Shown here piece by piece: positions 1-7,016 of a stretch of 17,881 nucleotides of DNA; the first letter of the stretch is position 1, and every line of letters begins with the position of its first letter. The notes beneath the pieces are model-generated. The model was not told the origin of the DNA. It saw only the letters and a list, made by a program, of their open reading frames with translations, and did no database searches. The DNA is from JACOVP01 sp035289145 (GTDB lineage: Archaea > Nanobdellota > Nanobdellia > SCGC-AAA011-G17 > UBA489): the NCBI GenBank assembly GCA_035289145.1, contig DATDXZ010000069.1, positions 1 through 17,881 on the forward strand, written 5' to 3'. Made by a program: the position numbers and the translations under genes.

Positions 1-69
1 CGCTCGACGCAACGCATCAAGCAATTGATGTACAAACCTATAATAAACAGTTCTTTTCTTCCCTTTCAT
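1..69 (-). CDS. Start of an unidentified protein, cut by the left edge
   Basis: Reading leftward from an ATG at 69-67 gives 23 open codons to the window edge, beginning MKGKKRTVYYRFVHQLLDAL, a basic helical-looking N-terminus. A GGAG lies about nine bases before the ATG, and an AT-rich box (CTTAAATAACC, about 115-124 read leftward) lies further upstream. The gene would diverge from the membrane protein gene at 186. The function cannot be told from 23 residues. The alternative is a plus-strand C-terminus ending at 122 in frame 3, which is also open; the ribosome site and promoter favour the minus strand. Confidence 0.45.
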   Translation of the reverse strand, partial: MKGKKRTVYYRFVHQLLDALRRA

Positions 70-114
70 GGGTAGCTTCTCCTACCCCCAATTGCAGTCT
101 AACGACTGCATTGG
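70..114 (-). promoter_or_regulatory. Two adjacent hairpins in the leader of the left-edge gene
   Basis: GGGTAG (70-75) pairs perfectly with CTACCC (82-87) around a 6-base loop. TGCAGTC (93-99) pairs with GACTGCA (104-110) around TAAC, extended by CCAA/TTGG outside. Read on the minus strand, the first stem ends directly against the ATG at 69 and holds the GGAG ribosome site in its arm and loop. The pair could therefore control translation of the left-edge gene. The stems are seen in the sequence; the regulatory role is inferred. Confidence 0.45.
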
Positions 115-154
115 TTATTTAAGTTTTCTACAGAGCTGGTAGACTGACATAATT

Positions 155-162
155 CTTATAAG
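155..162 (+). promoter_or_regulatory. TATA box of the DUF378-like gene
   Basis: CTTATAAG is centred about 27 bases before the ATG at 186, the spacing expected for an archaeal leaderless transcript. It supports ATG 186 over the upstream TTG at 174. Confidence 0.5.
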
Positions 163-185
163 CAAGCTTTGCTTTGTGGTTTCTT

Positions 186-434
186 ATGGTGTTAGAAGAG
201 TTATTTCCTAGAATGCCTGAAGTGAGCTGGGTGGATAATGTTTGTCTAATCATTTTGGTTTTATCAGCATTCAATTGGGTAGCCTTGGCTTTTCTCAATA
301 TCAATGTTATCAATTACATTCCAGAAGATGATGACGGTTTTTTACGCAAAATTGTGTATGGACTTATTGGACTTGCAGGGATTAAAGCCTTATTTTTCTG
401 GAAAAAATGCTTAACTTGTTCTCATGTTGAATAG
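186..434 (+). CDS. DUF378-like small membrane protein
   Basis: An 82-residue protein with two hydrophobic segments (about residues 19-42 and 56-72). The pattern LSAFNWVALAFLNINVINYI, a short acidic loop, then LRKIVYGLIGLAGIKALF matches the DUF378 family of small two-TM proteins, whose signature is NW followed by F-N and a later R-I-V-Y-x-L-x-G-L-A. The family has no firm function. I take ATG 186 rather than TTG 174 because of the TATA spacing; ATG 213 is also possible. The C-terminal tail carries two Cys (KKCLTCSHVE), unusual for the family and perhaps a metal or disulfide site. It appears monocistronic. Confidence 0.7.
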   Translation: MVLEELFPRMPEVSWVDNVCLIILVLSAFNWVALAFLNINVINYIPEDDDGFLRKIVYGLIGLAGIKALFFWKKCLTCSHVE

Positions 435-542
435 CTGTTTCTCGTCAGTTCTTTCTATAACTATTTTTCTTGATTTTTCTGCCTGCCAGATTTTTTATCC
501 TTTCCAAGTTAGTACTCCTTACGAGTAGTGAATGTAGATAAA

Positions 543-550
543 TTTATAAA
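543..550 (+). promoter_or_regulatory. TATA box of the 572 gene
   Basis: TTTATAAA is centred about 25 bases before the ATG at 572, so the transcript should be leaderless. A short inverted repeat TACTC/GAGTA (513-517 and 523-527) sits just upstream and could bind a regulator. The 137-base gap 435-571 otherwise holds nothing recognisable. Confidence 0.6.
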
Positions 551-571
551 CCTCAAATACCTCCCTACTCC

Positions 572-1060
572 ATGACTTTATGCTATCAACTCTTTGGACG
601 TCCTGGAACCATATATGAATTCCTAGACAAAGCTGAACAGACAGGCGCTCGAGCTATCACTATTTATGCTTATCTTGATGAAGGCATGCGTTCTTCTGTA
701 GATATAACAACTGATACAGACCGAAGACCATTTACTTTGCGGCATCGACAGGCAGGACAACTAAAGTGTGGACTCAATAAGCAGAGGGTGGATGTTTGTA
801 CTTTGAATACTCTAGTCAAATTTGCAAATCGTTTACGAGCACGAGGATATACTGTTAATATTAATGATAAACCCATAGGCTATGCAGAAGAAATACTAAC
901 GCAACTAAACGAAACTTTGGATCGTGTTCTCCAATCTAATTTTGCTCTTACTAGTGCTGAACGCGCACAAGCTTCTGCTCTTCCTTCATGTGACCTAGAG
1001 CGTTATTTAGCTGCTTGTTTGAAAAGAAGACTTGACGAATCTTCTCCATTCACTTCTTAA
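572..1060 (+). CDS. Hypothetical protein, 162 residues
   Basis: I do not recognise a family. The protein is soluble, without signal peptide or TM segment. The first 110 residues look alpha/beta (AITIYAYLDEGMR, later RGYTVNINDKPIGY), and the rest is helical with several Arg and Ala. The start is set by a TATA box 25 bases upstream, giving a leaderless transcript. Its last four bases overlap the end of the convergent glycosyltransferase gene. Reading frame, promoter and tight packing support a real gene; no function can be offered. Confidence 0.7.
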   Translation: MTLCYQLFGRPGTIYEFLDKAEQTGARAITIYAYLDEGMRSSVDITTDTDRRPFTLRHRQAGQLKCGLNKQRVDVCTLNTLVKFANRLRARGYTVNINDKPIGYAEEILTQLNETLDRVLQSNFALTSAERAQASALPSCDLERYLAACLKRRLDESSPFTS

Positions 1061-1959
1061 TTCGACAATTGCTTTATCTGCAGTATATCTTGTTTTAATT
1101 TTCTGATGTCTTGATTTTGTGGTGCCATTTTCTCCGCTTCACTGATTATTGCTGTTGCCTCTTCGATCTGCTTGTTTTTCAACAAAGCGATTGCTAATCC
1201 CAGATAGGTCTTAATATTGTTCGGATTCAAGAGCAGGGATTTTTTGTAAAACTGGATAGCTTTAGGGTAATCTTCCTTGAAGCTATGATTTATGATCGCC
1301 ATGTCCCTGAACACCTTGGATTTATTTTCAAATTCGTCGATTTTTTCTTCGTAGATCTTGAGATAGTTTAGCTGTTTAGATTTATGGACGCGCTCTCCCT
1401 TTTCAAACTGGTAATGATGCAGGATGATTGCAGTCTTCTGTATTCTTGTTTTATCTTTTATGGTCGCGTCGACTGACTCATGCACAGGGTTTGTGAACTT
1501 TGTGCCTTTGTTGTTCCTGAACAGACGGATAATATTGCAATCAATGAACCCTATGAACTCTCTTGCTTCTGGATTTTTTCGCTGGAGCATTTTGAAGCCT
1601 AACATCTTTTGATCATTAGTGTAACTGACTTGTACGAATGTGTATGCGTCATATTCCTTGCTTTTTGTTAGCTCTTTTATCAAGGCGTGGTCTTCCTTGC
1701 TGAGGATTTCATCTGCGTCCAACACTAGAATCCACTCCTTTGTCGCTTTTGCAATGGAGAAATTCCTTGCCTTGCTGAAGTCATTGTCCCATTTGTAAGA
1801 AAAAACATTTGGAGTATATTTTCTTGCGACCTCAACTGTTCTATCGAGTGATCCTGTGTCTACAATAATAATTTCATCGACCAAACCTTGCACAGATTGC
1901 AACGCTTGCTCAATGTATCTTTCTTCATCACGAACAATCATGCACAGGGAAATGCTCAT
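1057..1959 (-). CDS. Family 2 glycosyltransferase with C-terminal TPR-like repeats
   Basis: A GT-A fold glycosyltransferase transfers a sugar from a nucleotide-sugar donor, here probably to a surface glycan or protein. Residues 1-100 show the GT2 pattern: SLCMIVRDEERYIEQAL, then EIIIVDTGSLDRT with the donor-binding Asp near 34, then LVLDADE containing the DxD-type metal motif at 81-83. DNDFSKARNFSI (58-69) is typical of the subgroup with a TPR tail. From about residue 210 the chain is helical, with two TPR-like units (FYKKSLLLNPNN..TYLGLAIALL and EAEKMAPQNQD). No TM segment is present, so it should be cytosolic or membrane-associated. The donor sugar is unknown. A TATA box about 45 bases upstream implies a short leader carrying GGAG. 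Confidence 0.88.
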   Translation of the reverse strand: MSISLCMIVRDEERYIEQALQSVQGLVDEIIIVDTGSLDRTVEVARKYTPNVFSYKWDNDFSKARNFSIAKATKEWILVLDADEILSKEDHALIKELTKSKEYDAYTFVQVSYTNDQKMLGFKMLQRKNPEAREFIGFIDCNIIRLFRNNKGTKFTNPVHESVDATIKDKTRIQKTAIILHHYQFEKGERVHKSKQLNYLKIYEEKIDEFENKSKVFRDMAIINHSFKEDYPKAIQFYKKSLLLNPNNIKTYLGLAIALLKNKQIEEATAIISEAEKMAPQNQDIRKLKQDILQIKQLSN

Positions 1960-1990
1960 ACTCTTGTTACTTCTTGCTCCTATATATTTT

Positions 1991-2011
1991 TAACGACGTT
2001 AGGTTTATATA
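1991..2011 (-). promoter_or_regulatory. Promoter of the glycosyltransferase gene
   Basis: Read leftward, TATATAAACC (2011-2002) is a good archaeal TATA box that would start transcription near 1980, leaving about 20 bases of leader with GGAG at 1980-1977. Immediately inside it, TAACG-A-CGTTA (1991-2001) is an 11-base perfect inverted repeat between the TATA box and the start site, a plausible operator position. Confidence 0.45.
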
Positions 2012-2078
2012 GCAGTTCGACGTTCTAAATTGCATGAGTTTTGGTTGTGTTTGCACTTATTCTAACGCATTTTCCACT

Positions 2079-2183
2079 CAATTCTTGAGGGAGGACCATC
2101 TGTAACCCAATCATTATTCTGCGGGGAAAAAGAGGTGTCTTTTCTACTCGCTTTATGATGACCAGCTGTCCTCCTCAAGATTG
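2079..2183. other. 105-base structured element, possible RNA gene, leader or miniature inverted-repeat element
   Basis: The ends pair over about 16 base pairs. CAAT (2079-2082) pairs with ATTG (2180-2183), CTTGAGG (2084-2090) with CCTCAAG (2173-2179), and AGGAC (2092-2096) with GTCCT (2168-2172); the 5' arm has single-base bulges at T2083 and G2091. Inside, GCGGG (2121-2125) pairs with CTCGC (2147-2151), including one G-U. Within that, AAAAGA (2128-2133) pairs with TCTTTT (2138-2143) around GGTG, and CATC (2097-2100) can pair with GATG (2157-2160). It lies between two divergent promoters. I cannot match it to a known RNA family. A short mobile element with terminal inverted repeats is the main alternative. 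Strand is undecided. Confidence 0.5.
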
Positions 2184-2195
2184 TCCATGCAGAAG

Positions 2196-2204
2196 CTTTA
2201 TTAA
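2196..2204 (+). promoter_or_regulatory. TATA-like box of the MIP18-family gene
   Basis: CTTTATTAA is centred about 29 bases before the ATG at 2229, consistent with a leaderless transcript that excludes the 2079-2183 structure. Confidence 0.4.
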
Positions 2205-2228
2205 GTTCTTTTTTCAATATTCTTTATT

Positions 2229-2516
2229 ATGACTACACAACAGCAGGTTATTGAGAAACTTAAGAAAGTACAGGATCCTGAATTAGGGTTAGACGTCTGG
2301 ACTTTAGGATTAATTTACACTATTACACTTGAAAAAACAAAAGTGCTTATTAAAATGACCTTAACCTCGCCGATGTGTCCTTATGGGCCCATGATTATCG
2401 CTGATGTTCAACATAGAATCCAAGAACTAAAAGGCGTGAAAGAAGTCAAGGTTGATATTACTTTTAATCCGCCATGGAAACCTACTGACGAAGTGAGAGA
2501 ACTTTTAGGCGTCTAA
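2229..2516 (+). CDS. MIP18/DUF59 family protein (Fe-S cluster assembly type)
   Basis: A 95-residue single-domain protein with the family pattern: VQDPELGLDVWTLGLIYTI at the N-terminus, then TLTSPMCPYGPMI with the conserved Cys, then VDITFNPPWKP near the end. Members (SufT, PaaD, MIP18/CIAO2) act in maturation of iron-sulfur proteins and are small cytosolic factors. The length is normal. The gene converges on the E2 gene with no bases between the stop codons. Lipoyl synthase is an Fe-S enzyme, so a link to the neighbouring lipoate-dependent complex is conceivable, but the genes are on opposite strands and the link is only inferred. Confidence 0.85.
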   Translation: MTTQQQVIEKLKKVQDPELGLDVWTLGLIYTITLEKTKVLIKMTLTSPMCPYGPMIIADVQHRIQELKGVKEVKVDITFNPPWKPTDEVRELLGV

Positions 2517-3779
2517 TTATTCTACCAAAAATAGATCAGGATCTTCTAAATGAATTATCACATCGTTCAAGAAACGAGCAGCTTCTGCACCGTCGATAAT
2601 TCTATGATCAAACGACAAGGATAATGTCATGATATATCGTGTTTCTAGCTTTCCTTTTCTGATGACTGGACGCTCCTGTATTTTTCCTAGGCCTAGATTC
2701 GCGACTTCAGGATAATTAATAATGGGGGTTGCATACGTTCCGCCCAGACTACCAACGTTGGTGACAGTGAATGTTCCGCCTTTCATATCCGCCAAATCTA
2801 TGGACCTGTTTCTTGCTGCTGTTGCCAATGTTGTTATCTCTTTCGCGAGATCAATCAATTTTTTCTGATGCACATTCTTTATGACTGGAACTATTAATCC
2901 TTCTTCAGTGTCCACTGCGATACCGATATTATAATATTTCTTGAGAATGATATCTTGGTTGACGTCGTCAATGGTTGCATTGACCAACGGGTGTTTTGCT
3001 AAAGCTGGAACAAGCGCCTTGATGACAAATGGCAAGTACGTTAAGTGAACGCCTTCTTTTTCACACTTGTCCTTTTCTTTCTCTCGAATCTCTACAAGAT
3101 GCGTGACGTCACATTCATCCATGTGCGTGACTAATGCAGTTGACATCTGCGACTTGATCATGTTATTGGCAATAGTTTTTCTTAATCCGTGGAGAGGGAC
3201 GTGCTCTACATAGCCATAGAAATCATACTTCTTGACGACCTGAACGTTTGGACGCGTCACAATTTTCTTCTCTGTTGGTGCTGCACTTTTCACATCATCT
3301 TCTGTGATCTGTCCATGACCGCCAGAGCCTTTGATGTCTGACAAATTCACACCGAGTTCTTTTGCAATTTTACGAACTGCAGGCATAGCAAGAATATCTT
3401 CATGTTGACTAGTTGTTTTTGTTTCTTCTCTAGTTGGTGTTGGCACGGGAACGTCTTCAGCTTCTTCTAATTCTCCTACGACACCGACTGACTTGAATTT
3501 TTTCTCTGCTTTTTGTTGTTGCTTTGTTGATTTACTAGAAATTTTTCCTTTTTCATCGATGACGATCATAGTCTGCCCGACTTTGACGACTTTTCCTTGA
3601 GGAACCATGATCTTCGCTACTCTTCCAGCAACAGGTGAGGGAATATCGACCACTGCTTTGTCAGTCTCTACTTTTGCGAGCACTTGATCTTGTTGGACTA
3701 CATCGCCTTCCTTGACGAGCCATTGGACTATTTCTCCTTCTGTTATTCCTTCTCCAACGTCTGGGAATTTAAAGTCCAT
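2517..3779 (-). CDS. pdhC: Dihydrolipoamide acyltransferase, E2 of a 2-oxoacid dehydrogenase complex
   Basis: The core subunit passes the acyl group from E1 to CoA through a swinging lipoyl arm. Residues 1-75 are one lipoyl domain with the modified Lys at 41 in ETDKAVVDIP. Residues 76-128 are a Lys/Glu/Pro-rich linker. Residues 130-164 are the peripheral-subunit-binding domain (MPAVRKIAKELGVNLSDIKG). Residues about 190-420 are the catalytic domain, ending with DHRIIDG, in which His392 and Asp396 are the CoA-transfer residues. The length of 420 fits a one-lipoyl-domain E2. The start codon overlaps the E1-beta stop (TAATG), so it is the last gene of the operon. The acyl specificity (pyruvate versus branched-chain) cannot be proved from sequence alone; pyruvate is the likelier. 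Confidence 0.93.
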   Translation of the reverse strand: MDFKFPDVGEGITEGEIVQWLVKEGDVVQQDQVLAKVETDKAVVDIPSPVAGRVAKIMVPQGKVVKVGQTMIVIDEKGKISSKSTKQQQKAEKKFKSVGVVGELEEAEDVPVPTPTREETKTTSQHEDILAMPAVRKIAKELGVNLSDIKGSGGHGQITEDDVKSAAPTEKKIVTRPNVQVVKKYDFYGYVEHVPLHGLRKTIANNMIKSQMSTALVTHMDECDVTHLVEIREKEKDKCEKEGVHLTYLPFVIKALVPALAKHPLVNATIDDVNQDIILKKYYNIGIAVDTEEGLIVPVIKNVHQKKLIDLAKEITTLATAARNRSIDLADMKGGTFTVTNVGSLGGTYATPIINYPEVANLGLGKIQERPVIRKGKLETRYIMTLSLSFDHRIIDGAEAARFLNDVIIHLEDPDLFLVE

Positions 3780-4753
3780 TAAAACATCATCACCTTGTCA
3801 ATTGCTTTGGAAATACGAGTTGCATTAGGTAGATAATTGTTTTCATTTTGATAATATGGCATGACTGTGTCAAACCCAGTGACTCTTTCAATAGGAGCTT
3901 TCAAATTGAGAATGTCTTTTTCCTGGATGCGCGCCATGACTTCTGCTCCCCAACCACCAGAGCGAGGTGCTTCATGGACAATAATGCAACGACCAGTTTT
4001 TTTGACAGACTCCACTAATGTTTCTGTGTCTAATGGAGAAATTGTCCTGACATCGATGACTTCACAGGATGCTTTTCCTTTCATCTGCTCTGCTGCACGT
4101 TGACATTCACGAACCATGGCTCCCCAAGCTATCAATGTTATATCTGTTCCTTCCTGCACGATCTTCGCTTTGCCAATAGGGATGGTGTATTCTTTTTCTG
4201 GAACGTCTTCTTTGATTGCACGGTATAATCGTTTTGGCTCGAAGAAAATGACTGGATCAGGATCGCGAATTGCACTAATCAACAATCCTTTTGCATCATA
4301 AGGCGTGGATGGAATAACCACCTTGATTCCTGGAATATGCGCATACAAAGCCTCCATGCTTTCTGAGTGGTGTTCCAAAGCGCGAATACCTCCACAAATA
4401 GGAGCACGAATGACCATGGGGCACGTGAACCTTCCACGAGATCGGTTACGAATACGAGCAACATGAGATATAATCTGGTTGAATGCTGGATAGACAAAGC
4501 CATCGAATTGAATTTCACAGACTGGACGAAGACCGTAGACTGCCATGCCAAAAGAGGTACCGACAATGCCTGACTCTGCTAGTGGTGTATCCATGACTCT
4601 TGCTGCTCCAAATTTCTTTTGTAGACCTGTGGTAACTCTGAAGACTCCTCCTTCTAATCCAACGTCTTCTCCTAAGACTACGACTGACTTGTCTCTTTTC
4701 ATCTCTTGATGCAGCGCGAGATTGATTGCTTCGACTATGTTTAGTGTTGGCAT
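3779..4753 (-). CDS. pdhB: E1-beta subunit of a 2-oxoacid (pyruvate) dehydrogenase
   Basis: The beta half of the thiamine-diphosphate-dependent E1 heterotetramer that decarboxylates the 2-oxoacid and acylates the lipoyl arm. GEDVGLEGGVF (28-38), DTPLAESGIVG (55-65, with the Glu that activates the cofactor ring), FDGFVYPAFNQI and HHSESMEA are conserved landmarks. The C-terminal transketolase domain includes DVRTISPLD and HEAPRSGGWGAE. The length of 324 is typical. The pattern GGVFRVTTGL followed by DTPLAESG is closest in style to pyruvate-type E1-beta. It lies three bases after the lipoate ligase gene and overlaps E2 by one base, so translation is probably coupled. Confidence 0.94.
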   Translation of the reverse strand: MPTLNIVEAINLALHQEMKRDKSVVVLGEDVGLEGGVFRVTTGLQKKFGAARVMDTPLAESGIVGTSFGMAVYGLRPVCEIQFDGFVYPAFNQIISHVARIRNRSRGRFTCPMVIRAPICGGIRALEHHSESMEALYAHIPGIKVVIPSTPYDAKGLLISAIRDPDPVIFFEPKRLYRAIKEDVPEKEYTIPIGKAKIVQEGTDITLIAWGAMVRECQRAAEQMKGKASCEVIDVRTISPLDTETLVESVKKTGRCIIVHEAPRSGGWGAEVMARIQEKDILNLKAPIERVTGFDTVMPYYQNENNYLPNATRISKAIDKVMMF

Positions 4754-4756
4754 TGT

Positions 4757-5560
4757 TTAATTTCCTCGTAATGATCCTCTTTCTTCACCTTTTGACAACC
4801 AACAGAGACCACGTATAGAGTTTCCAGGGAACCAGTTAGGATCTTGATATCTTGCTGTCTCTGCGACTATTTCTCTTTGTTCTTCTGCTGTTAATTTTCC
4901 TGCCTGATATCTTCCCTCTGTTAATTTTTCCTGCAATGCTCCTACTAAATCACCTATGGCAATATGTGGTGCTACTTCTTTCAGAGAAGTCAATCTTCCT
5001 CGTAATTCTGAGAGATCTTGTTTCCCATAGAGTGCAGGATTCATAATTGCTAACATCATTTCAGGATCGTGAGGTTCACATAAAATAATTCCATGCTGCG
5101 TTATTACTCCTTCATTTATTCTCAGAGCATTTCCAGAAATTTTTCTCCCATTAACATAGAAATCGTTTTTATTGTCTATGGTTACAGGAATCCCTAAATA
5201 TTGAATTGCTTCTGCGATTCTTCCACAAAATCTTTCATATACTTGCACATGATTTAAACCATTTGATGGACCAATAACACTATATGAAATATCTTTTGTT
5301 CCTAAGTGTAAGACTGCACGACCGCCACCAGGTGTCCTGACAATATCTAACCCATATTCTCTACAGGCATCAAGATTCAAATCGCTTATTGCTTGTGGTT
5401 TGCCTATAGATACAGAAGGTTTCCAATGATAGAACACAACTGTTGGAGGACTTTTTCCTTCAGATACTCTTCTATGGATTACATCGTCTGTTGCTACTAT
5501 CTCTGCTGCTGGCTTTACTTCAGGAGTAATAATTCTCCACACTGTTTGCTCCAAACTCAT
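4757..5560 (-). CDS. lplA: Lipoate-protein ligase-like protein (LplA/LipM family)
   Basis: A biotin/lipoate ligase fold protein of 267 residues, expected to attach lipoate to Lys41 of the E2 encoded two genes later. RTPGGGRAVLHLG (75-87) is the substrate-binding loop. NDFYVNGRKISGNA (132-145) holds the Lys (140) that contacts the acyl-adenylate, followed by TQHG. LipM-type octanoyltransferases have an active-site Cys just before this GRK motif; here that position reads DNKNDF without Cys, which fits an ATP-dependent ligase. No C-terminal accessory (LplB-like) domain is visible beyond a helical tail, so a separate LplB may be needed, as known for Thermoplasma. It overlaps the E1-alpha stop by four bases (ATGA). 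Confidence 0.85.
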   Translation of the reverse strand: MSLEQTVWRIITPEVKPAAEIVATDDVIHRRVSEGKSPPTVVFYHWKPSVSIGKPQAISDLNLDACREYGLDIVRTPGGGRAVLHLGTKDISYSVIGPSNGLNHVQVYERFCGRIAEAIQYLGIPVTIDNKNDFYVNGRKISGNALRINEGVITQHGIILCEPHDPEMMLAIMNPALYGKQDLSELRGRLTSLKEVAPHIAIGDLVGALQEKLTEGRYQAGKLTAEEQREIVAETARYQDPNWFPGNSIRGLCWLSKGEERGSLRGN

Positions 5561-6636
5561 TCCTCCTTCGCCCCTAGGTTTTCATGGAGATATTCGAGTT
5601 GTTCTTTGAGTTCTGGTGTTAACGTTTCATACATATATTTGAACATGTCTTCTGGTTTTGTTGCTTTAGCGACTTTTTCTGCCTTGGCAACTGCCTCTTC
5701 AATTTGTTTCGTGCATTTTTTTATAAGATCATCTTCATATTTTTTTTCCCAGATGCCTTTTTTCTGCAAATAGATTTTGAATCTTTTGATTGGATCACGC
5801 TCTTGCCAATACTTCACTTCTTTTTCTGAACGATATAAAGTTGGATCGTCTGCTGTGGTGTGTGCACCTATTCGGTAGGTTAATGATTCAATGAGTGTTG
5901 GGCCTTTTCCTTGACGAGCATTGTCTACAGCTTCTTTCATTGCTGCGTAAATTGCTAAAGGATCGTTACCGTCTACTTGAATACCTGGGAACCCATAAGC
6001 TACTGCTTTTTGTGCGATTGTTTTTGCCGCAGTTTGTATTTTTCTTGCCGTTGAGATTGCCCATTGATTATTTTGACAAAAGAATATACAAGGCGCTTTG
6101 AAGACACCGGCGAAGTTCATTGCTTCATGGAAATCTCCTTCTGAAGTTCCACCATCGCCGAAAGCAACTACAGATACTACCTTTTCTTTTTTTATCTGTG
6201 CTGCCATAGCTGCGCCTACCGCATGCACAGTTTGTGAACCTACAGGGACGGAGACTGGAAAATTGTTGATTTCTTTTGGAGTACGATTGCCTTCTTCACA
6301 GCCCATGAATACTAAATAGAAACTTTCTAATGGAGAACCTCTGCAAAGTAAAATACCTAACTCTCTAAACGAAGGAAAGAACCAATCTTGTTTTTGCATG
6401 GCAAGACCAACTGCGACTTGCGCTTCTTGGCCTAAGACTTGCGCAAAAGTTCCCATGCGACCTGAACGCTGGAGAGCTAATGCTTTGGTATCTGCCATCC
6501 TTGTTAGAACCATCGTTTCATAGATTTTTTTAAGATCCGCTGACGAGAGTTTTGGCTCTAACAATTTATCAACAGCACCGTCTTTATCTAAAATCTGCAG
6601 AAATTTTCCTTCTAGTGGATTAAAGTGTTCAATCAT
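5557..6636 (-). CDS. pdhA: E1-alpha subunit of a 2-oxoacid (pyruvate) dehydrogenase
   Basis: The alpha half of the E1 heterotetramer and the first gene of the operon. The thiamine-diphosphate motif runs from GDG (160-162) to NN (189-190), in FGDGGTSEGDFHEAMNFAG and FFCQNNQWAIS. RIGAHTTADDPTLYR is the conserved loop carrying the active-site His. QVLGQEAQVAVGLAM and PSFRELG are further family landmarks. The length of 359 is standard. It is preceded by a GAGG run touching the ATG and a GGTG further up. ATTTAAG-type TATA sequences lie at about 6674-6698, so it probably has a short leader. The operon (E1-alpha, ligase, E1-beta, E2) lacks E3. Confidence 0.94.
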   Translation of the reverse strand: MIEHFNPLEGKFLQILDKDGAVDKLLEPKLSSADLKKIYETMVLTRMADTKALALQRSGRMGTFAQVLGQEAQVAVGLAMQKQDWFFPSFRELGILLCRGSPLESFYLVFMGCEEGNRTPKEINNFPVSVPVGSQTVHAVGAAMAAQIKKEKVVSVVAFGDGGTSEGDFHEAMNFAGVFKAPCIFFCQNNQWAISTARKIQTAAKTIAQKAVAYGFPGIQVDGNDPLAIYAAMKEAVDNARQGKGPTLIESLTYRIGAHTTADDPTLYRSEKEVKYWQERDPIKRFKIYLQKKGIWEKKYEDDLIKKCTKQIEEAVAKAEKVAKATKPEDMFKYMYETLTPELKEQLEYLHENLGAKEE

Positions 6637-6705
6637 CCTCTTTTTTTCACCTAGTTTTAGCTTCTTTTTCTTCTCTTAAATGTTATCTTTTCTTAAATCC
6701 AAAGA

Positions 6706-6990
6706 TCATATTTCTGTTCCTTTACTGATTGCTTTTTTTAGCTTACTTTCTGGGTTAAATGTCCATAACACTTTGTCATCATGCACTACAATTTTTCCAC
6801 TGTATTCAAGATAGTCTATAATACTCATCAATGTTTGATGCATTACTTGTTTTGGGAGTCTTCTCTTTAGTTCTGCGATAGTTATGACCTCTCCAATATT
6901 CATGAGCGTTTCTTCTACCATGAGTAAAGTATTTAGTGTAGGCGATCTTTGTTCAGAATATTCGCGTTTTTTGAGTTTTATTTCTAACAT
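6706..6990 (-). CDS. Small winged-helix DNA-binding protein
   Basis: 94 residues, basic at both ends, with a helix-turn-helix core: TLLMVEETLMNIGEVITIAELKRRL, then MHQTLMSIIDYLEYSGKIVVHDDKVLW, which reads as recognition helix and wing. This is a compact winged-helix repressor or activator. It stands 69 bases upstream of the E1-alpha gene in the same direction, so it may regulate or be partly co-transcribed with the dehydrogenase operon. Its own promoter carries two tandem palindromes overlapping the start codon, a layout typical of autoregulation. The function of the wHTH is inferred from fold and context only. Confidence 0.75.
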   Translation of the reverse strand: MLEIKLKKREYSEQRSPTLNTLLMVEETLMNIGEVITIAELKRRLPKQVMHQTLMSIIDYLEYSGKIVVHDDKVLWTFNPESKLKKAISKGTEI

Positions 6991-7016
6991 ATCAACTGAT
7001 ATAGTATCAACTGATA
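6990..7016 (-). promoter_or_regulatory. Two tandem palindromic operators at the wHTH start
   Basis: TATCAACTGATA occurs at 6990-7001 and again, identically, at 7005-7016, a centre-to-centre spacing of 15 bases. Each copy has TATCA/TGATA inverted arms around a 2-base centre, and the identity extends two bases further (TA). The copies fill the space between the TATA box and the ATG at 6990, including the expected transcription start. A dimeric winged-helix protein binding here would block its own transcription. Confidence 0.7.

Noticed and set aside
3..122. Plus-strand C-terminus of a gene entering from the left in frame 3
   Set aside because: The frame is open but nothing recognisable is seen, while the minus-strand ATG at 69 has a ribosome site and upstream AT box. 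Not excluded.
174..185. TTG start for the DUF378-like protein
   Set aside because: ATG 186 fits the TATA spacing; the TTG would lie too close to the TATA box.
1968..2033. Minus-strand ORF of about 22 codons upstream of the glycosyltransferase
   Set aside because: It runs through the TATA box and operator-like repeat of that gene and has no promoter of its own.
2079..2183. tRNA, 5S rRNA, hammerhead ribozyme or C/D-box RNA in the structured element
   Set aside because: There is no T-loop or anticodon arm and no 5S landmarks. ATGATGA resembles a C box but no CTGA D box follows, and the hammerhead core (CTGATGA plus GAAA in the right order) is absent.
3861..4573. Plus-strand ORFs opposite the E1-beta gene
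   Set aside because: They are shadows of a well-conserved coding gene, with no promoter or recognisable product.
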